A stretch of 51,922 nt of DNA from Chitinophaga pinensis (GCA_943326015.2 CALPRQ020000029.1:1-51922), one strand, 5' to 3'. Positions 20,601 to 32,596 are shown, numbered from the stretch's first letter. Notes: a model not told the origin generated them from the sequence alone. Program-made: numbers and translations.

Positions 20601-20961
20601 GTTCCAGTGGCGACTGGGCGACCAGGGGACAACGGCAACACCGGTCGTGGACTCTGTCGACTTCACTCCTGTCGAGCAGGATGTGCTGGATCTGCGCGAT
20701 CTCCTGACCGGAGAGCACGGGACCGTGGGCGGCACCTGGAATCTTCAGGATTACCTGAGCTTCGGTACGGAAGGCGGTCGCCTGGCCCTGCGGGTCGACC
20801 ACGACGGCAGCGGCCCTGCCGGTGTAACCCAGAAGATCTGGTTCGAGCAATTTCCGAGCCTGACGGATTTGGTCGCCACCCTGCCAGGCTACTCGGGTAC
20901 GACCGATGCCGAGCTCATCAAGAAACTGGTCGAGCAGGGCAGTCTGAAGCTGGACCTCTGA
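17662..20961 (+). CDS. Short LapA-like RTX adhesin with retention module
   Basis: 1099 residues. The N-terminal about 110 residues resemble the LapA retention module: a beta-rich start (GLSGDVFVIGRDGRERLL) and then TAAG at residues 109-112, the motif cut by the LapG protease in Pseudomonas LapA at almost the same position, followed by a Gly linker. The middle has bacterial Ig/VCBS-like blocks (DDSPQANPDADS, LTINAVNDLPTV, TVTIEIVDDMPKAERD). The C-terminus has RTX calcium-binding nonapeptides (GGAGNDLLTGGAGADVF, near 964-980) and a type I secretion signal. It is far shorter than typical LapA. No LapG or LapD gene is in the window. Confidence 0.85.
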   Translation: MTRIAAVTGLSGDVFVIGRDGRERLLQAGDSLEQGETLRAAAGAGAGLLMADGQLLQLDSGQELRLDDSVAQTEATPTASEAALAPSTPEAVLQALERGVDLTCELEPTAAGDACSGGGGGSSFVRLLRIVEGVESQAYEFSLGQWPAVQDVELGAVVAAEEASLVGDGQSRVSEEGLPTGIRDDSGSQSSPGNDLTDSATDLAGTLLITRNGTAPLTIELINPVSSVLGATKLSWAYDGANQAVLIGSGADGEVIRVTLNGGSTDVGSSGATVAYAVELSKPIQHLMAGAGTAGEDTASLDLTVRISDGVNPPDTGTIAIVIEDDSPQANPDADSLSSIQLLAEEGNVITGAGTADGSDGSGVDAAGADGGATVLGVTAGIGIVAAGVGLGTVVNGAYGQLIMTADGAYRYQLYTSGATVAELLALDVGESRTDTFSYLIQDGDNDTSSTTLTLTINAVNDLPTVTQANDNADPINPGTGNDLVYESHLPAGTNPSAPVVDPQGLSLDRHATGTIALQDPDGIDDIQGVRFQTTVSGEVKTHDFSASQLEAIVSGTPATHQSFSTQNGVVTLMAYHASTGVISYRFELTSPTTDIQGTPDPIESNQFTVATRDETVSYSAPATVTIEIVDDMPKAERDNAVAVPTLVLDESMTAATPLIGGQADGIDTASANFSRNFKPAIFGADGPASSDSVQYSLSLEGSSVSSGLFALNPAATDGKGLQILLTQSGDTISGQADGQTYFEITLVASGADAGQVTFALKGDHHNLWHGDQTNPDDPVSLTLAHPGDLRLLQTVTDGDGDQAYAHVDLGQEVFSIQDDAPATHHYASGQPTDYLSLANGFGTDNGHVDSITLDGTTYAWNDSGNSIKVTGSVNRFDSFDTTDPASSAYHRLVVNLAAGGQFAVDMDDGRYDLPTRPNAAVGFDVDYTLIDNDGDRANSGLHVLLGEDGSDILPGSSGDDLLIGGAGNDLLTGGAGADVFQWRLGDQGTTATPVVDSVDFTPVEQDVLDLRDLLTGEHGTVGGTWNLQDYLSFGTEGGRLALRVDHDGSGPAGVTQKIWFEQFPSLTDLVATLPGYSGTTDAELIKKLVEQGSLKLDL

Positions 20962-21122
20962 TTCCTGCCCGCCCGCGAGGCGCCTGCCTCTCTGGGTCAC
21001 CGGCTTTTCCTGGTCATGAATGTCATGAGGATAATATGTTTATCCTGCTATAGTGATTGGCAGCTTGAAGAGTCTGGGGCATGTGGGGACTCGCAAGCGT
21101 CACGTCACAAACTGGGTGAAAC

Positions 21123-22979
21123 ATGAAGCAGCATCTGATCTTGAACGCCATGGCCGGCGCGACGCTGTCCTTGACGGGAAGCGCTGTGCTGGCGCAGGCC
21201 TTGCCGACCCCCTTGGTGGCGGCAGCGCAGAAGGCTGTCGTCAGCAACCCCGAGGTGCAGGCGCGTTGGCGCGAGTTCACCGGTGCGGTCGCCGATCGCG
21301 AGGCCGGCGCTGCCGGCTACAAGCCTCAGCTCGACCTGACGCTGGGTGTCGGTCGCGAGTGGAAGGACTACCCGGGCGCGACGCCGGCCAGCAGCATGAC
21401 GGACTACACGCGCACGGGCGGCTCGGTCATGCTGACGCAGATGCTGTTCGACGGCCGGTACACCCGCAACGAGGTCAAGCGCCTGGGTTACGCCAAGCTG
21501 GTGCGCTACTACGAATTGCTCGAAGCGTCGGAAAACATCAGCCTGGAGGCGGTCAAGGCCTATGTCGATGTGGCGCGCCGCACCGAACTGGTCGAGGAGG
21601 CGCGCGCCAATTACCGCGAGCACCAGCTCACCCACATGAAGATCGAGCAACGGGTCCGAGCCGGCAAGAACCCGCGAGTCGATCTGGATCAGGCCGATGG
21701 CCGGCTGGCGCTGGCCGATTCCAACCTGCTGACCGAAATCTCCAACCTCCATGACGTGAGTGCGCGCTATCTGCGCATCATGGGCGAGCAGCCGCCAGTC
21801 AGCAGGCCCGGCCTGCCCGAGGGCCTCAAGCTCAATGGCATTCCGGCCAGCGCCAGCGAGGCGATGCGGGTCGGACTGCCCAACAGCCCGACCATCAATG
21901 CCGCCTACGAGAATGTGCGTTCGGCTCATGCAAACGTCGAGTCGCGCCAGTCGGCCTATTGGCCCAGGGTCGATTTCCGCATCCGCGACAGCTGGGGCCG
22001 CAACGTCGATGGCGTCGAGGGCAGCCGACGCGATCAGGTGGCCGAGGTCCTGCTCAACTTCAACCTCTACCGCGGCGGCTACGACCAGGCGCGCGAGAAG
22101 CAGGCGGTCGAACATCGGTTCCAGGCCCGTGACCTGCAGGAAAAAGCTTGTCGTGACGTGCGCCAGACGCTGGCAATCGCCTACCAGGACACGGTCAAGC
22201 TCAAGGAGCAGCTGGGCTACCTCGACAAGCACCGGCGTTCGTCCGACAAGGTGATGACGGCCTACCGTCAGCAGTTCGACGGGGGCCAGCCGCGTACCCT
22301 GCTGGATCTGCTCGACAGCCAGAACGAACTGTTCGAGGCCAACCGCGCCTACATCAACGCACGCCATGACGAGGTCATCGCCCAGGCCCGCACGCTGGCC
22401 AGCATGGGCAAGCTGACCGCAGCGCTCGGCGTCGGGCGCACCGATCAGCCCAGCCTGCAGGATGCCGGCCAGGACCGCAACCCGCAGCTGCCACCCGAGG
22501 AGCTCTGCCCCTTCGACGCCCCCGAGAGCGTCACAGTCGACAAGTCGGTCGCTCCGCCCAGCCCTGAGCCCGTGACGGAGCCGGTGCAGTTGTCCGCCAC
22601 GGCACCGACCCATGTGACTTTCCTGGCGGATGTACTGTTCGATTTCGACCAGTCTGTTCTCAAGCCGCAAGGCAAGATGCATCTCGACAATCTGATCGGG
22701 CAGATCAAGGGCCTGGATGTCGAGGTCGTCATCGTGATCGGTCATGCCGACTGGATCGGCACCGATGCCTACAACCAGAAGCTGTCGGAGCGGCGCGCCA
22801 ACGCCGTCAAGGCCTACCTAGTCAACCAGGGGATAGCCGCAGGCAAGGTGCGCGCCGAGGGGCGCGGCGAGTCGGAACCTGTCGCCAGCAACGAGACTGC
22901 TGAGGGCCGTGCCAGGAATCGTCGGGTCGAGGTGACCGTCGTCCCGGCAGGTTACCAGCTGCAGCCGGGCGTGCGCTGA
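21123..22979 (+). CDS. TolC-family outer-membrane channel fused to an OmpA domain (LapE-like)
   Basis: 618 residues. A signal peptide ends near AVLAQA, then a full TolC-type protein to about residue 440 with two internally similar halves (PQLDLTLGVGREW..., YWPRVDFRIRDSWGRN...) and the motif LLDLLDSQNELFEANRAYI. After a Pro-rich linker a C-terminal OmpA/MotB peptidoglycan-binding domain follows from about residue 497 (FDFDQSVLKPQGK, HADWIGTDAYNQKLSERRAN). Position after the adhesin and exporter indicates the outer-membrane pore of this type I system. The OmpA fusion would tether the pore to the cell wall. Confidence 0.9.
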   Translation: MKQHLILNAMAGATLSLTGSAVLAQALPTPLVAAAQKAVVSNPEVQARWREFTGAVADREAGAAGYKPQLDLTLGVGREWKDYPGATPASSMTDYTRTGGSVMLTQMLFDGRYTRNEVKRLGYAKLVRYYELLEASENISLEAVKAYVDVARRTELVEEARANYREHQLTHMKIEQRVRAGKNPRVDLDQADGRLALADSNLLTEISNLHDVSARYLRIMGEQPPVSRPGLPEGLKLNGIPASASEAMRVGLPNSPTINAAYENVRSAHANVESRQSAYWPRVDFRIRDSWGRNVDGVEGSRRDQVAEVLLNFNLYRGGYDQAREKQAVEHRFQARDLQEKACRDVRQTLAIAYQDTVKLKEQLGYLDKHRRSSDKVMTAYRQQFDGGQPRTLLDLLDSQNELFEANRAYINARHDEVIAQARTLASMGKLTAALGVGRTDQPSLQDAGQDRNPQLPPEELCPFDAPESVTVDKSVAPPSPEPVTEPVQLSATAPTHVTFLADVLFDFDQSVLKPQGKMHLDNLIGQIKGLDVEVVIVIGHADWIGTDAYNQKLSERRANAVKAYLVNQGIAAGKVRAEGRGESEPVASNETAEGRARNRRVEVTVVPAGYQLQPGVR

Positions 22980-22997
22980 TCGGGCCCGGAAGCGGGA

Positions 22998-23981
22998 TCA
23001 GACGCCGGCCGCGTGTGCCTGCTGGTCGGCGTGGTAGCTGGAGCGCACCATGGCGCCGACGGCGGCGTGGCTGAAGCCCATCTCGTAGGCCTTCTGCTCG
23101 AACATCTTGAAGGTGTCGGGGTGGACGTAGCGGCGCACCGGCAGGTGGTGTCCGCTCGGCGCCAGGTACTGGCCGATGGTCAGCATGTCGATGTCGTGCG
23201 CGCGCATGTCGCGCATGACTTCCAGGATCTCCTCGTCGGTCTCGCCCAGGCCGACCATCAGGCCGCTCTTGGTCGGGATGCCGGGGAAGCGGGCCTTGAA
23301 GTCCTTCAGCAGCTTGAGCGAATGCGCGTAGTCGGCGCCCGGACGGGCTTCCTTGTAGAGGCGGGGCACCGTCTCCATGTTGTGGTTCATCACGTCGGGC
23401 AGACCTTCGGCCAGGATGTCGAGCGCCTTGTCCAGCCGGCCGCGGAAGTCGGGCACCAGCACCTCGATCTGGGTCTTGGGCGATTGCTCGCGTGTCTGCT
23501 GGATGCAGGCCACATAGTGACCGGCGCCGCCGTCGCGCAGGTCGTCGCGGTCGACGCTGGTGATCACCACGTAGTTGAGCTTCATGGCCGCGATGGTCTT
23601 GGCCAGGTTACCGGGCTCGTCGGCGTCGAGCGGGTCCGGGCGGCCGTGGCCGACGTCGCAGAAGGGGCAGCGACGCGTGCACTTGTCGCCCATGATCATG
23701 AAGGTCGCCGTGCCCTTGCCGAAGCATTCGCCGATATTGGGGCAGGAGGCTTCCTCGCACACCGTCACCAGCTTGTTCTGGCGCAGGATGTCCTTGATCT
23801 CGTAGAAGCGCGTGCTCGGGCTGCCAGCCTTGACACGGATCCAGTCGGGCTTGCGCAGCGTTTCCCCGGCCGGCACGATCTTGATCGGAATGCGCGCGGT
23901 CTTGGCGTGGCTCTTCTGCTTGGCGCTGGCGTTGTAGTTCTCGGCGTCTTGGGCCTGGTGCACGACGGGATTGCTCGACAT
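22998..23981 (-). CDS. lipA: Lipoyl synthase
   Basis: 327 residues from the ATG at 23981; a GTG at 24017 overlapping the lipB stop is also possible. Radical SAM enzyme that inserts two sulfurs into octanoyl groups on lipoyl domains. The auxiliary cluster cysteines are in [12 protein letters not shown] and the radical SAM cysteines in [17 protein letters not shown] and the C-terminal [16 protein letters not shown] are characteristic. It lies downstream of lipB in one minus-strand operon. Confidence 0.97.
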   Translation of the reverse strand: MSSNPVVHQAQDAENYNASAKQKSHAKTARIPIKIVPAGETLRKPDWIRVKAGSPSTRFYEIKDILRQNKLVTVCEEASCPNIGECFGKGTATFMIMGDKCTRRCPFCDVGHGRPDPLDADEPGNLAKTIAAMKLNYVVITSVDRDDLRDGGAGHYVACIQQTREQSPKTQIEVLVPDFRGRLDKALDILAEGLPDVMNHNMETVPRLYKEARPGADYAHSLKLLKDFKARFPGIPTKSGLMVGLGETDEEILEVMRDMRAHDIDMLTIGQYLAPSGHHLPVRRYVHPDTFKMFEQKAYEMGFSHAAVGAMVRSSYHADQQAHAAGV

Positions 23982-24013
23982 CTGGGGATTCCGGCTGGAG
24001 ATAAGGGGGCCCG

Positions 24014-24697
24014 TCACGCGGGCAGCAGGGCGCAGAGTTGCTGGCCCAGTACCTCGGCCACATCGTCGAACGCGGCCTGGACCCCGATTGTAAGGAGATC
24101 GACAGTTTTCAGGCCCGCATAGCCACAGGGGTTGATGCGCTCGTAGGGTTCCAGGTCCAGCGCCACGTTGAGTGCCAGCCCATGGTAGCTGCAGTGGCGA
24201 TGCACCTTGATGCCGAGCGCGCTGATCTTGCCCAGGCCGCGGAAGGGGTCACCATCCGGTGCCGGGCCGGTCAGCGCCGCGTGCGAGAACGGGTCGTCGA
24301 GCCGCACATAGATGCCGGGTGCGCTGGTCACCCGGTGCCCCGTCACGTTCCAGTGCGCGAGCGTGCGGATCACCGCCTCTTCGAGCCGATAGACATATTC
24401 CTTGACGTAGTAGCCGGCACGCTGCAGGTCGATCAGCGGATAGGCCATCACCTGGCCGGGGCCGTGGTAGGTGACCTGACCGCCGCGGTTGGTCTGCACC
24501 ACCGGGATGTCGCCCGCGGCCAGCACATGCTCGGCCTTGCCGGCCAGTCCCTGGGTGAAGACCGGGGGGTGCTCGCACAGCCAGAGCTGGTCCGGGCTGT
24601 CGGGGCCGCGCTCGGCGGTGTAGTGCTGCATGGCCTCGACCGTGGGCAGATAGTCGACCCGGCCCAGCCGGCTGAGGACGATGGCCTGGCGGTTCAC
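24014..24697 (-). CDS. lipB: Octanoyltransferase
   Basis: 227 residues with a GTG start overlapping the stop of the upstream DUF493 gene. Transfers octanoate from acyl carrier protein to lipoyl domains, the step before LipA. The [18 protein letters not shown] block, the catalytic lysine in [11 protein letters not shown] and the catalytic cysteine in NPCGYAGL are visible. Confidence 0.96.
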   Translation of the reverse strand: MNRQAIVLSRLGRVDYLPTVEAMQHYTAERGPDSPDQLWLCEHPPVFTQGLAGKAEHVLAAGDIPVVQTNRGGQVTYHGPGQVMAYPLIDLQRAGYYVKEYVYRLEEAVIRTLAHWNVTGHRVTSAPGIYVRLDDPFSHAALTGPAPDGDPFRGLGKISALGIKVHRHCSYHGLALNVALDLEPYERINPCGYAGLKTVDLLTIGVQAAFDDVAEVLGQQLCALLPA

Positions 24698-24978
24698 AAT
24701 ACGATCTTGACCATGGGGTGGGTGGTCAGCGTGCGGTAGAGCTCGTCGAGCTGCTCGCGGCTGCTCACGTAGACGCTGATCGTCAGCCCCAGGTAGTTGC
24801 CGCCCTTGCTCGGGCGGTGCTCCATCGTGGTCGCATCAAAGTCGGGGTCGAACTGGGTCGCGACATGTGCGATCGCAGCTGCGAAGTCTTCTACATGCGC
24901 ACCCATCACCTTGATGGGGAAGTGGCAGGGGTACTCGATCAGGGATTGTTCGGGCGGGATGGGGCGGCTGATGTCCAT
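24694..24978 (-). CDS. DUF493 (YbeD-like) protein
   Basis: 94 residues from the ATG at 24978 ([20 protein letters not shown]). An in-frame ATG at 25038 would add 20 residues and cannot be excluded. The [13 protein letters not shown] start and the ferredoxin-like fold pattern ending HPMVKIVL match the YbeD family, which is commonly found next to lipB. Its function is uncertain; a regulatory, ligand-binding role has been suggested for the fold. Confidence 0.88.
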   Translation of the reverse strand: MDISRPIPPEQSLIEYPCHFPIKVMGAHVEDFAAAIAHVATQFDPDFDATTMEHRPSKGGNYLGLTISVYVSSREQLDELYRTLTTHPMVKIVL

Positions 24979-25072
24979 GGTTGTCACGTATTCGTAAGCT
25001 GGAGGCACTACAAATGGATTATCCTCAGTCGGCAGCATGTTGCGGTGCAGCAAACGTGCGGCTCGTCCGGTG

Positions 25073-25092
25073 CAAGTCTTACAAAAGACTTG
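25073..25092. promoter_or_regulatory. Palindrome overlapping the atp promoter
   Basis: caagtctt (25073-25080) and aagacttg (25085-25092) form a perfect eight-base inverted repeat with a four-base spacer. The right arm runs into the proposed -35 box, as expected of an operator, though an RNA hairpin from leftward transcription toward the DUF493 gene is also possible. Confidence 0.5.
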
Positions 25093-25120
25093 ACTCGAAC
25101 CTGGGGTTGCTACGTATAAT
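25090..25120 (+). promoter_or_regulatory. Putative sigma70 promoter of the atp operon
   Basis: TTGACT (25090-25095) and a perfect TATAAT (25115-25120). The spacer is 19 bases, longer than ideal, so the -35 assignment is less sure than the -10. It lies about 50 bases upstream of atpI in the divergent gap with the lip genes. Confidence 0.6.
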
Positions 25121-25170
25121 GGGAGGCTTTGCGGGGACGGGCTTGGCCTGACTTGCGTGGAGAACGCGTG

Positions 25171-25701
25171 ATGAGGAATGAGCTGGAAAACCACCGCCCT
25201 GTCTACGATGATGAAGTAGATGAGGCGCCTGAGCCGGAATTCAAGCGTCTGACTGCCGATGAAGCCGCCGAGTGGCGCCAGCGTCAGCCGCGCGAGTCGG
25301 TTTGGGATGTGGTCCGGTGGCAGTTGCTGCTCGGGCTGCTGTTGGTTCCCTTGGCGTGGTTGTTGACCCGTCGGACTGAAGTCGCCGCGTCGACGGCTTA
25401 TGGTGTCTTGTGCATCCTGTTGCCGACTTCATTGATGGCTTACGGCCTGACTTCGAGCGGGCTGGCCAGGATGGTGCAGCGCCTGTTTCCCGGAGTGGCC
25501 GGGCTGTCGCTGGCAGGATTGTTCTTTTGGGAAGGGGTCAAGGTGCTGTTGGCGCTTGCCATGATGTGGCAAGCCCCCAGGCTGGTCCCCGGACTGAGCT
25601 GGCTGGCCCTGGTGGCCGGACTGGTGGTGGCGCTCAAGGCGTATTGGCTGGAATTCTGGATGCGTTCCCGTCGAGCGACTCGTGCGTCGAAAATTTTGTG
25701 A
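25171..25701 (+). CDS. atpI: ATP synthase protein I
   Basis: 176 residues from the ATG at 25171 (MRNELENHRP), with ggag upstream; a GTG one codon earlier is possible. AtpI is an accessory membrane protein that assists c-ring assembly. A charged, acidic N-terminus (about 45 residues) precedes four hydrophobic segments. Sequence conservation is weak in this family, so the call rests on topology and on being first in the atp operon. Confidence 0.82.
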   Translation: MRNELENHRPVYDDEVDEAPEPEFKRLTADEAAEWRQRQPRESVWDVVRWQLLLGLLLVPLAWLLTRRTEVAASTAYGVLCILLPTSLMAYGLTSSGLARMVQRLFPGVAGLSLAGLFFWEGVKVLLALAMMWQAPRLVPGLSWLALVAGLVVALKAYWLEFWMRSRRATRASKIL

Positions 25702-25707
25702 CTATTA

Positions 25708-26930
<1,223 letters not shown>

Positions 26931-27028
26931 TAGTGTTGCTGTGAGGAAGGGCGCGTCCTGGCCCCGGCCGGGACGCGCGTCCGCAGCAAAGCGTTTCAAC
27001 TCTTGATAACACACAGAAAGGCGTTGCG

Positions 27029-27499
27029 ATGAACATCAATGCAACCCTCTTTGCGCAAGCCATAGTCTTTGCGATTCTGGTGTGGTTCACGATGCAGTTC
27101 GTGTGGCCACCGATCGCCAAGGCCCTGGATGAGCGCGCGCAGAAGATTTCCGAAGGTCTGGCCGCATCCGACAAAGCCAAGACCGAGCTGGCCGTGGCCA
27201 ACAAGCGCGTCGAGGCAGAGTTGAGCAAGTCGCGCAACGAATCCGCCACCCGCCTGGCCGATGCCGAGCGCCGCGCCCAGTCTCTGGTCGACGACGCCAA
27301 GGTCCGCGCCACGGAGGAAGCCGCCAAGATCGTCGCCGCTGCCAAGGCTGATGCCGAGCAGCAGGTCGTCAAGGCTCGTGAGGCCCTGCGTGAGCAGGTC
27401 GCCAACCTGGCCGTCAAGGGTGCCGAGCAGATTCTGCAGCGCGAAGTCAACGCCGGCGTGCATGCCGAGCTGTTGAACCGCCTGAAGACCGAACTTTGA
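27029..27499 (+). CDS. atpF: ATP synthase subunit b
   Basis: 156 residues: one N-terminal membrane helix ([20 protein letters not shown]) then a long charged coiled coil rich in Ala, Glu, Lys and Arg. Subunit b dimerises as the peripheral stalk linking Fo to F1 through delta. An agaaagg site precedes the start. Confidence 0.96.
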   Translation: MNINATLFAQAIVFAILVWFTMQFVWPPIAKALDERAQKISEGLAASDKAKTELAVANKRVEAELSKSRNESATRLADAERRAQSLVDDAKVRATEEAAKIVAAAKADAEQQVVKAREALREQVANLAVKGAEQILQREVNAGVHAELLNRLKTEL

Positions 27500-27519
27500 C
27501 CAGCGCATAAAGGTTGACC

Positions 27520-28050
27520 ATGGCTGAACTTGCCACCATTGCCCGCCCCTACGCTGAAGCGCTGTTCAAGGCCGCCAAGGCCGACGCCACTGCAGCCGCG
27601 CAGTGGGTCGAAGAGCTGGCTGCCATTGCTGGCAACGAGCAGCTGCTGCAATTTGCCGATAACCCCAAGGTCAGCGCCCAGCAGGTGTTCGACGTCATCG
27701 CGGGTGTCTGCAAACAGGCGCTGCCCGAGATCGGCCGCAACTTCCTGCTGGCCGTGATCGAGAACGGCCGCGTGGCCGTGTTGCCCGAGATTGCCCGCCA
27801 GTTCCGCACCCTCGTGAATGCGCAACTGGGCGCTTCGGATGCCGTGGTGTACAGCGCCTATGACATCGACAGCGCGGCCCTGGCCGATCTGGCCGGCGTC
27901 CTTGAAAAGCGTTTCGCCCGCAAGCTCAACCTGCAGGTCGTGCTGCAGCCCGAGCTGATCGGCGGTGTTCGCGTGGTCGTGGGTGACGAGGTGCTGGACC
28001 TGACGGTCAAAGCCCGCCTGGAACAAATGAAAGTGGCCCTGACGGCGTGA
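27520..28050 (+). CDS. atpH: ATP synthase subunit delta
   Basis: 176 residues from the ATG at 27520; a TTG two codons earlier is less likely. The start [19 protein letters not shown] and the C-terminal [20 protein letters not shown] motif are diagnostic. Delta attaches the peripheral stalk to the top of F1. Confidence 0.96.
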   Translation: MAELATIARPYAEALFKAAKADATAAAQWVEELAAIAGNEQLLQFADNPKVSAQQVFDVIAGVCKQALPEIGRNFLLAVIENGRVAVLPEIARQFRTLVNAQLGASDAVVYSAYDIDSAALADLAGVLEKRFARKLNLQVVLQPELIGGVRVVVGDEVLDLTVKARLEQMKVALTA

Positions 28051-28099
28051 GCCGCGGTGTGTCCCGAAGCGCAAACCTATACGAAAGAAGGAAAGAGTC

Positions 28100-29656
28100 A
28101 TGCAACTCAATCCCGCAGAAATTTCTGAACTGATCAAGTCCCGCATCGAAGGCTTGGCCCCCGCTGCCGACGTGCGCAATCAGGGTACCGTGGTGTCCGT
28201 GACCGACGGTATCGTCCGCGTCCACGGCCTGTCCGACGTCATGCAGGGCGAGATGCTGGAGTTCCCGCTCACCAAGGACGGCCAGCAGACCTTCGGCCTG
28301 GCGCTGAACCTCGAGCGTGACTCCGTCGGCTCCGTGATCCTGGGCGAGTACGAGCATATCTCGGAAGGCGACACGGTCAAGTGCACCGGCCGCATCCTGG
28401 AAGTGCCGGTCGGCCCCGAGCTGATTGGCCGCGTGGTCAATGCGCTGGGCGCCCCGATCGACGGCAAGGGTCCGATCAACGCCAAGATGACCGACGTGAT
28501 CGAGAAGGTCGCTCCGGGCGTGATCGCGCGTCAATCGGTTGACCAGCCGCTGCAGACCGGCCTGAAGTCGATCGACTCGATGGTTCCGGTCGGCCGCGGT
28601 CAGCGCGAATTGATCATTGGCGACCGTCAGACCGGCAAGACCGCGGTCGCGATCGACGCCATCATCAACCAGAAGGGCCAGGGCGTCACCTGTATCTACG
28701 TCGCGATCGGCCAGAAGGCTTCCTCGATCAAGAACGTGGTGCGCGCGCTGGAACAAGCCGGTGCGATGGAATACACCATTGTCGTCGCCGCTTCGGCTTC
28801 CGAATCCGCCGCGATGCAGTACCTGTCGGCCTACGCCGGCTGCACCATGGGCGAGTACTTCCGCGACCGCGGTGAAGACGCCCTGATCGTGTACGACGAC
28901 CTGTCCAAGCAGGCCGTGGCCTACCGTCAAGTCTCGCTGCTGCTGCGCCGCCCGCCGGGCCGCGAAGCCTACCCGGGCGACGTGTTCTATCTCCACAGCC
29001 GCCTGCTCGAGCGCGCCGCTCGCGTCAACGCCGACTACGTCGAAGCCTTCACTAAGGGCGCCGTCAAGGGCAAGACCGGTTCGCTGACCGCACTGCCGAT
29101 CATCGAAACGCAAGCCGGCGACGTGTCCGCCTTCGTTCCGACCAACGTGATCTCGATCACCGACGGCCAGATCTTCCTGGAAACCAGCCTGTTCAACGCC
29201 GGCATCCGTCCCGCGATCAACGCCGGTATCTCGGTGTCGCGCGTCGGTGGTGCTGCCCAGACCAAGCTGGTCAAGAGCCTGTCCGGCGGTATCCGTACCG
29301 ACCTGGCCCAGTACCGTGAACTGGCTGCCTTCGCGCAGTTCGCTTCCGACCTGGACGAAGCCACCCGCAAGCAGCTGGACCGCGGCGCCCGCGTGACCGA
29401 GCTGCTCAAGCAGGCCCAGTACGCTCCGCTGTCGATCAGCCTGATGGGTGCGACCCTGTTCGCGGTCAACAAGGGCTACATGGACGACATCGCTGTCAAC
29501 CAGGTGCTGCCTTTCGAAGCCGGCCTGCACGCCCACCTCAAGCACAAGCACGCTGCCCTGCTGTCCAAGCTGGAAGCTGCAAAGGCCATGGACAAGGACG
29601 CCGAAGCTGAACTGAACTCCGCCATCGCCGAGTTCAAGAAGACCGGCACTTACTGA
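28100..29656 (+). CDS. atpA: ATP synthase subunit alpha
   Basis: 518 residues. Non-catalytic nucleotide-binding subunit of F1. Walker A is GDRQTGKT at residues 174-181; the [20 protein letters not shown] stretch and the [14 protein letters not shown] motif are typical, and the C-terminal helical domain is complete. An aaggaaag site lies upstream. Codon choice is strongly optimised. Confidence 0.99.
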   Translation: MQLNPAEISELIKSRIEGLAPAADVRNQGTVVSVTDGIVRVHGLSDVMQGEMLEFPLTKDGQQTFGLALNLERDSVGSVILGEYEHISEGDTVKCTGRILEVPVGPELIGRVVNALGAPIDGKGPINAKMTDVIEKVAPGVIARQSVDQPLQTGLKSIDSMVPVGRGQRELIIGDRQTGKTAVAIDAIINQKGQGVTCIYVAIGQKASSIKNVVRALEQAGAMEYTIVVAASASESAAMQYLSAYAGCTMGEYFRDRGEDALIVYDDLSKQAVAYRQVSLLLRRPPGREAYPGDVFYLHSRLLERAARVNADYVEAFTKGAVKGKTGSLTALPIIETQAGDVSAFVPTNVISITDGQIFLETSLFNAGIRPAINAGISVSRVGGAAQTKLVKSLSGGIRTDLAQYRELAAFAQFASDLDEATRKQLDRGARVTELLKQAQYAPLSISLMGATLFAVNKGYMDDIAVNQVLPFEAGLHAHLKHKHAALLSKLEAAKAMDKDAEAELNSAIAEFKKTGTY

Positions 29657-29689
29657 GCGGCGCGTCAAGCGACCGTTTAAGGAGCATCA

Positions 29690-30559
29690 ATGGCAGCAGG
29701 CAAGGAAATACGCGGCAAGATCAAATCGGTGGAAAACACCAAGAAGATCACCAAAGCCATGGAAATGGTGGCCGCCTCCAAAATGCGCAAGGCGCAGGAT
29801 CGCATGCGCCAGGCTCGGCCTTACAGCGAGAAGGTGCGCCAGATCGCCGGTAACCTGAGCCGGGCCAACCCGGAGTACTCGCACCCGTTCATGGAGGTCA
29901 ACGCCGACGCGAAGACCGCCGGCCTGATCGTGGTGACGACCGACAAGGGGCTGTGCGGTGGCATGAACACCAACGTGCTGCGTCTGGTGACGAACCAGTT
30001 CAGGGAACTCCAGGCCAAGGGCCAGGCCGCGGAAGCGGTCGCCATCGGCAACAAGGGTCTGGGCTTCCTGAACCGTATCGGCACCAAGGTCGTCTCGCAT
30101 GTCACCGGTCTGGGCGACACGCCCCATCTGGAAAAGCTGATCGGCCCGGTCAAGGTGCTGCTCGATGCCTATGCTGAAGGTCGCGTGAGCGCGGTGTACC
30201 TGTGCTACACCCGCTTCATCAACACCATGAAGCAGGAAGCCGTGGTGCAGCAATTGCTGCCGCTGGCCGTTTCCGAGCTGCAGCAGGGTGAGCAGGGTCA
30301 CGACTGGGATTACATCTACGAACCCGACGCCGCCACGGTGATCGACGAGCTGCTGGTGCGCTACCTCGAATCGCAGGTGTACCAGGCGGTGGCCGAGAAC
30401 ATGGCGTCCGAGCAGTCGGCGCGCATGGTGGCCATGAAGGCCGCGACCGACAACGCCGGTAGCGTGATCAACGAGCTCAAGCTGGTCTACAACAAGACCC
30501 GCCAGGCCGCGATCACCAAGGAACTGTCGGAAATCGTGGCAGGCGCCGCGGCCGTTTGA
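29690..30559 (+). CDS. atpG: ATP synthase subunit gamma
   Basis: 289 residues. Central rotor shaft: N-terminal helix [20 protein letters not shown], the conserved [17 protein letters not shown] segment, and the C-terminal helix [21 protein letters not shown] taaggag site precedes the start. Confidence 0.97.
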   Translation: MAAGKEIRGKIKSVENTKKITKAMEMVAASKMRKAQDRMRQARPYSEKVRQIAGNLSRANPEYSHPFMEVNADAKTAGLIVVTTDKGLCGGMNTNVLRLVTNQFRELQAKGQAAEAVAIGNKGLGFLNRIGTKVVSHVTGLGDTPHLEKLIGPVKVLLDAYAEGRVSAVYLCYTRFINTMKQEAVVQQLLPLAVSELQQGEQGHDWDYIYEPDAATVIDELLVRYLESQVYQAVAENMASEQSARMVAMKAATDNAGSVINELKLVYNKTRQAAITKELSEIVAGAAAV

Positions 30560-30580
30560 GGCCGGGTTCACAGAATCTAG

Positions 30581-32008
<1,428 letters not shown>

Positions 32009-32019
32009 AGCTTCGTATT

Positions 32020-32083
32020 CGGGCGCCTGGCGTCGTTGCCGTGCTCGCCGTACCTGGAGTACGGCTGCGCGCGGCGCCTAGCC
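32020..32083. repeat. REP-like palindromic element between atpD and atpC
   Basis: The core is gccgtac-ctgga-gtacggc (32047-32065), a perfect seven-base stem, flanked by GC-rich arms that both contain ggcgcc. The sequence around it (gcgtcgttgcc ... ggcgcctagcc) resembles short intergenic repeats common in Burkholderiales. No second copy was found in this window, so the repeat status rests on recognition only. Confidence 0.5.
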
Positions 32084-32129
32084 AGACACCCGACTACTCG
32101 CTTTAAGTCGGATTCAACAAGGAGTAATG

Positions 32130-32546
32130 ATGAGCACAATGCAAGTCGAGGTCGTGAGCGCCGAAGAGGCTATCTTCAGCGGTCGTGCCAAGTTTGTGGC
32201 GCTGCCGGGCGAAGCAGGCGAACTGGGCATTCTGCCCGGCCACGTCCCGCTGATCACCCGCATCAAGCCCGGTGCTGTGCGTATCGAGAAGGAAGACGGC
32301 GACGAGGAATTCGTGTTCGTCGCTGGCGGCATCCTGGAAGTCCAGCCCAAGTGCGTCACCGTGCTGAGCGACACCGCGATCCGCGGCCATGACCTCGACG
32401 AGGCCAAGGCCAACGAGGCGCGCAAGGCTGCCGAGGAAGCGCTCAAGAACGCCAAGAGCGATGTCGACCTGGCCCGCGCCCAGTCCGAGCTCGCCGTCAT
32501 GGCGGCCCAGATCGCTGCGCTGCGCAAGTTCCGCCAGAAGAGGTAA
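32130..32546 (+). CDS. atpC: ATP synthase subunit epsilon
   Basis: 138 residues from the ATG at 32130, five bases after aaggag; an ATG one codon earlier is too close to that site. N-terminal beta-sandwich ([30 protein letters not shown]) and a C-terminal two-helix domain rich in Ala, Lys and Glu. Epsilon couples the rotor and can inhibit ATP hydrolysis. Last gene of the atp operon. Confidence 0.97.
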   Translation: MSTMQVEVVSAEEAIFSGRAKFVALPGEAGELGILPGHVPLITRIKPGAVRIEKEDGDEEFVFVAGGILEVQPKCVTVLSDTAIRGHDLDEAKANEARKAAEEALKNAKSDVDLARAQSELAVMAAQIAALRKFRQKR

Positions 32547-32568
32547 GCCTCCGGCTGCTTCGCTGTAT

Positions 32569-32596
32569 GCAAGAACCGCCTTCGGGCGGTTCTTGC
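32569..32596 (+). terminator. Hairpin ending the atp operon
   Basis: A perfect 12-base stem gcaagaaccgcc/ggcggttcttgc with a ttcg tetraloop, 22 bases after atpC. Only a short T stretch follows, so termination may be incomplete or factor-assisted, but the stem is very stable. Confidence 0.75.

Noticed and set aside
24979-25194. Long N-terminal extension of the DUF493 protein to 25194
   Set aside because: It would run through the atp promoter and palindrome and adds residues unlike the family; the start at 24978 (or at most 25038) is preferred.
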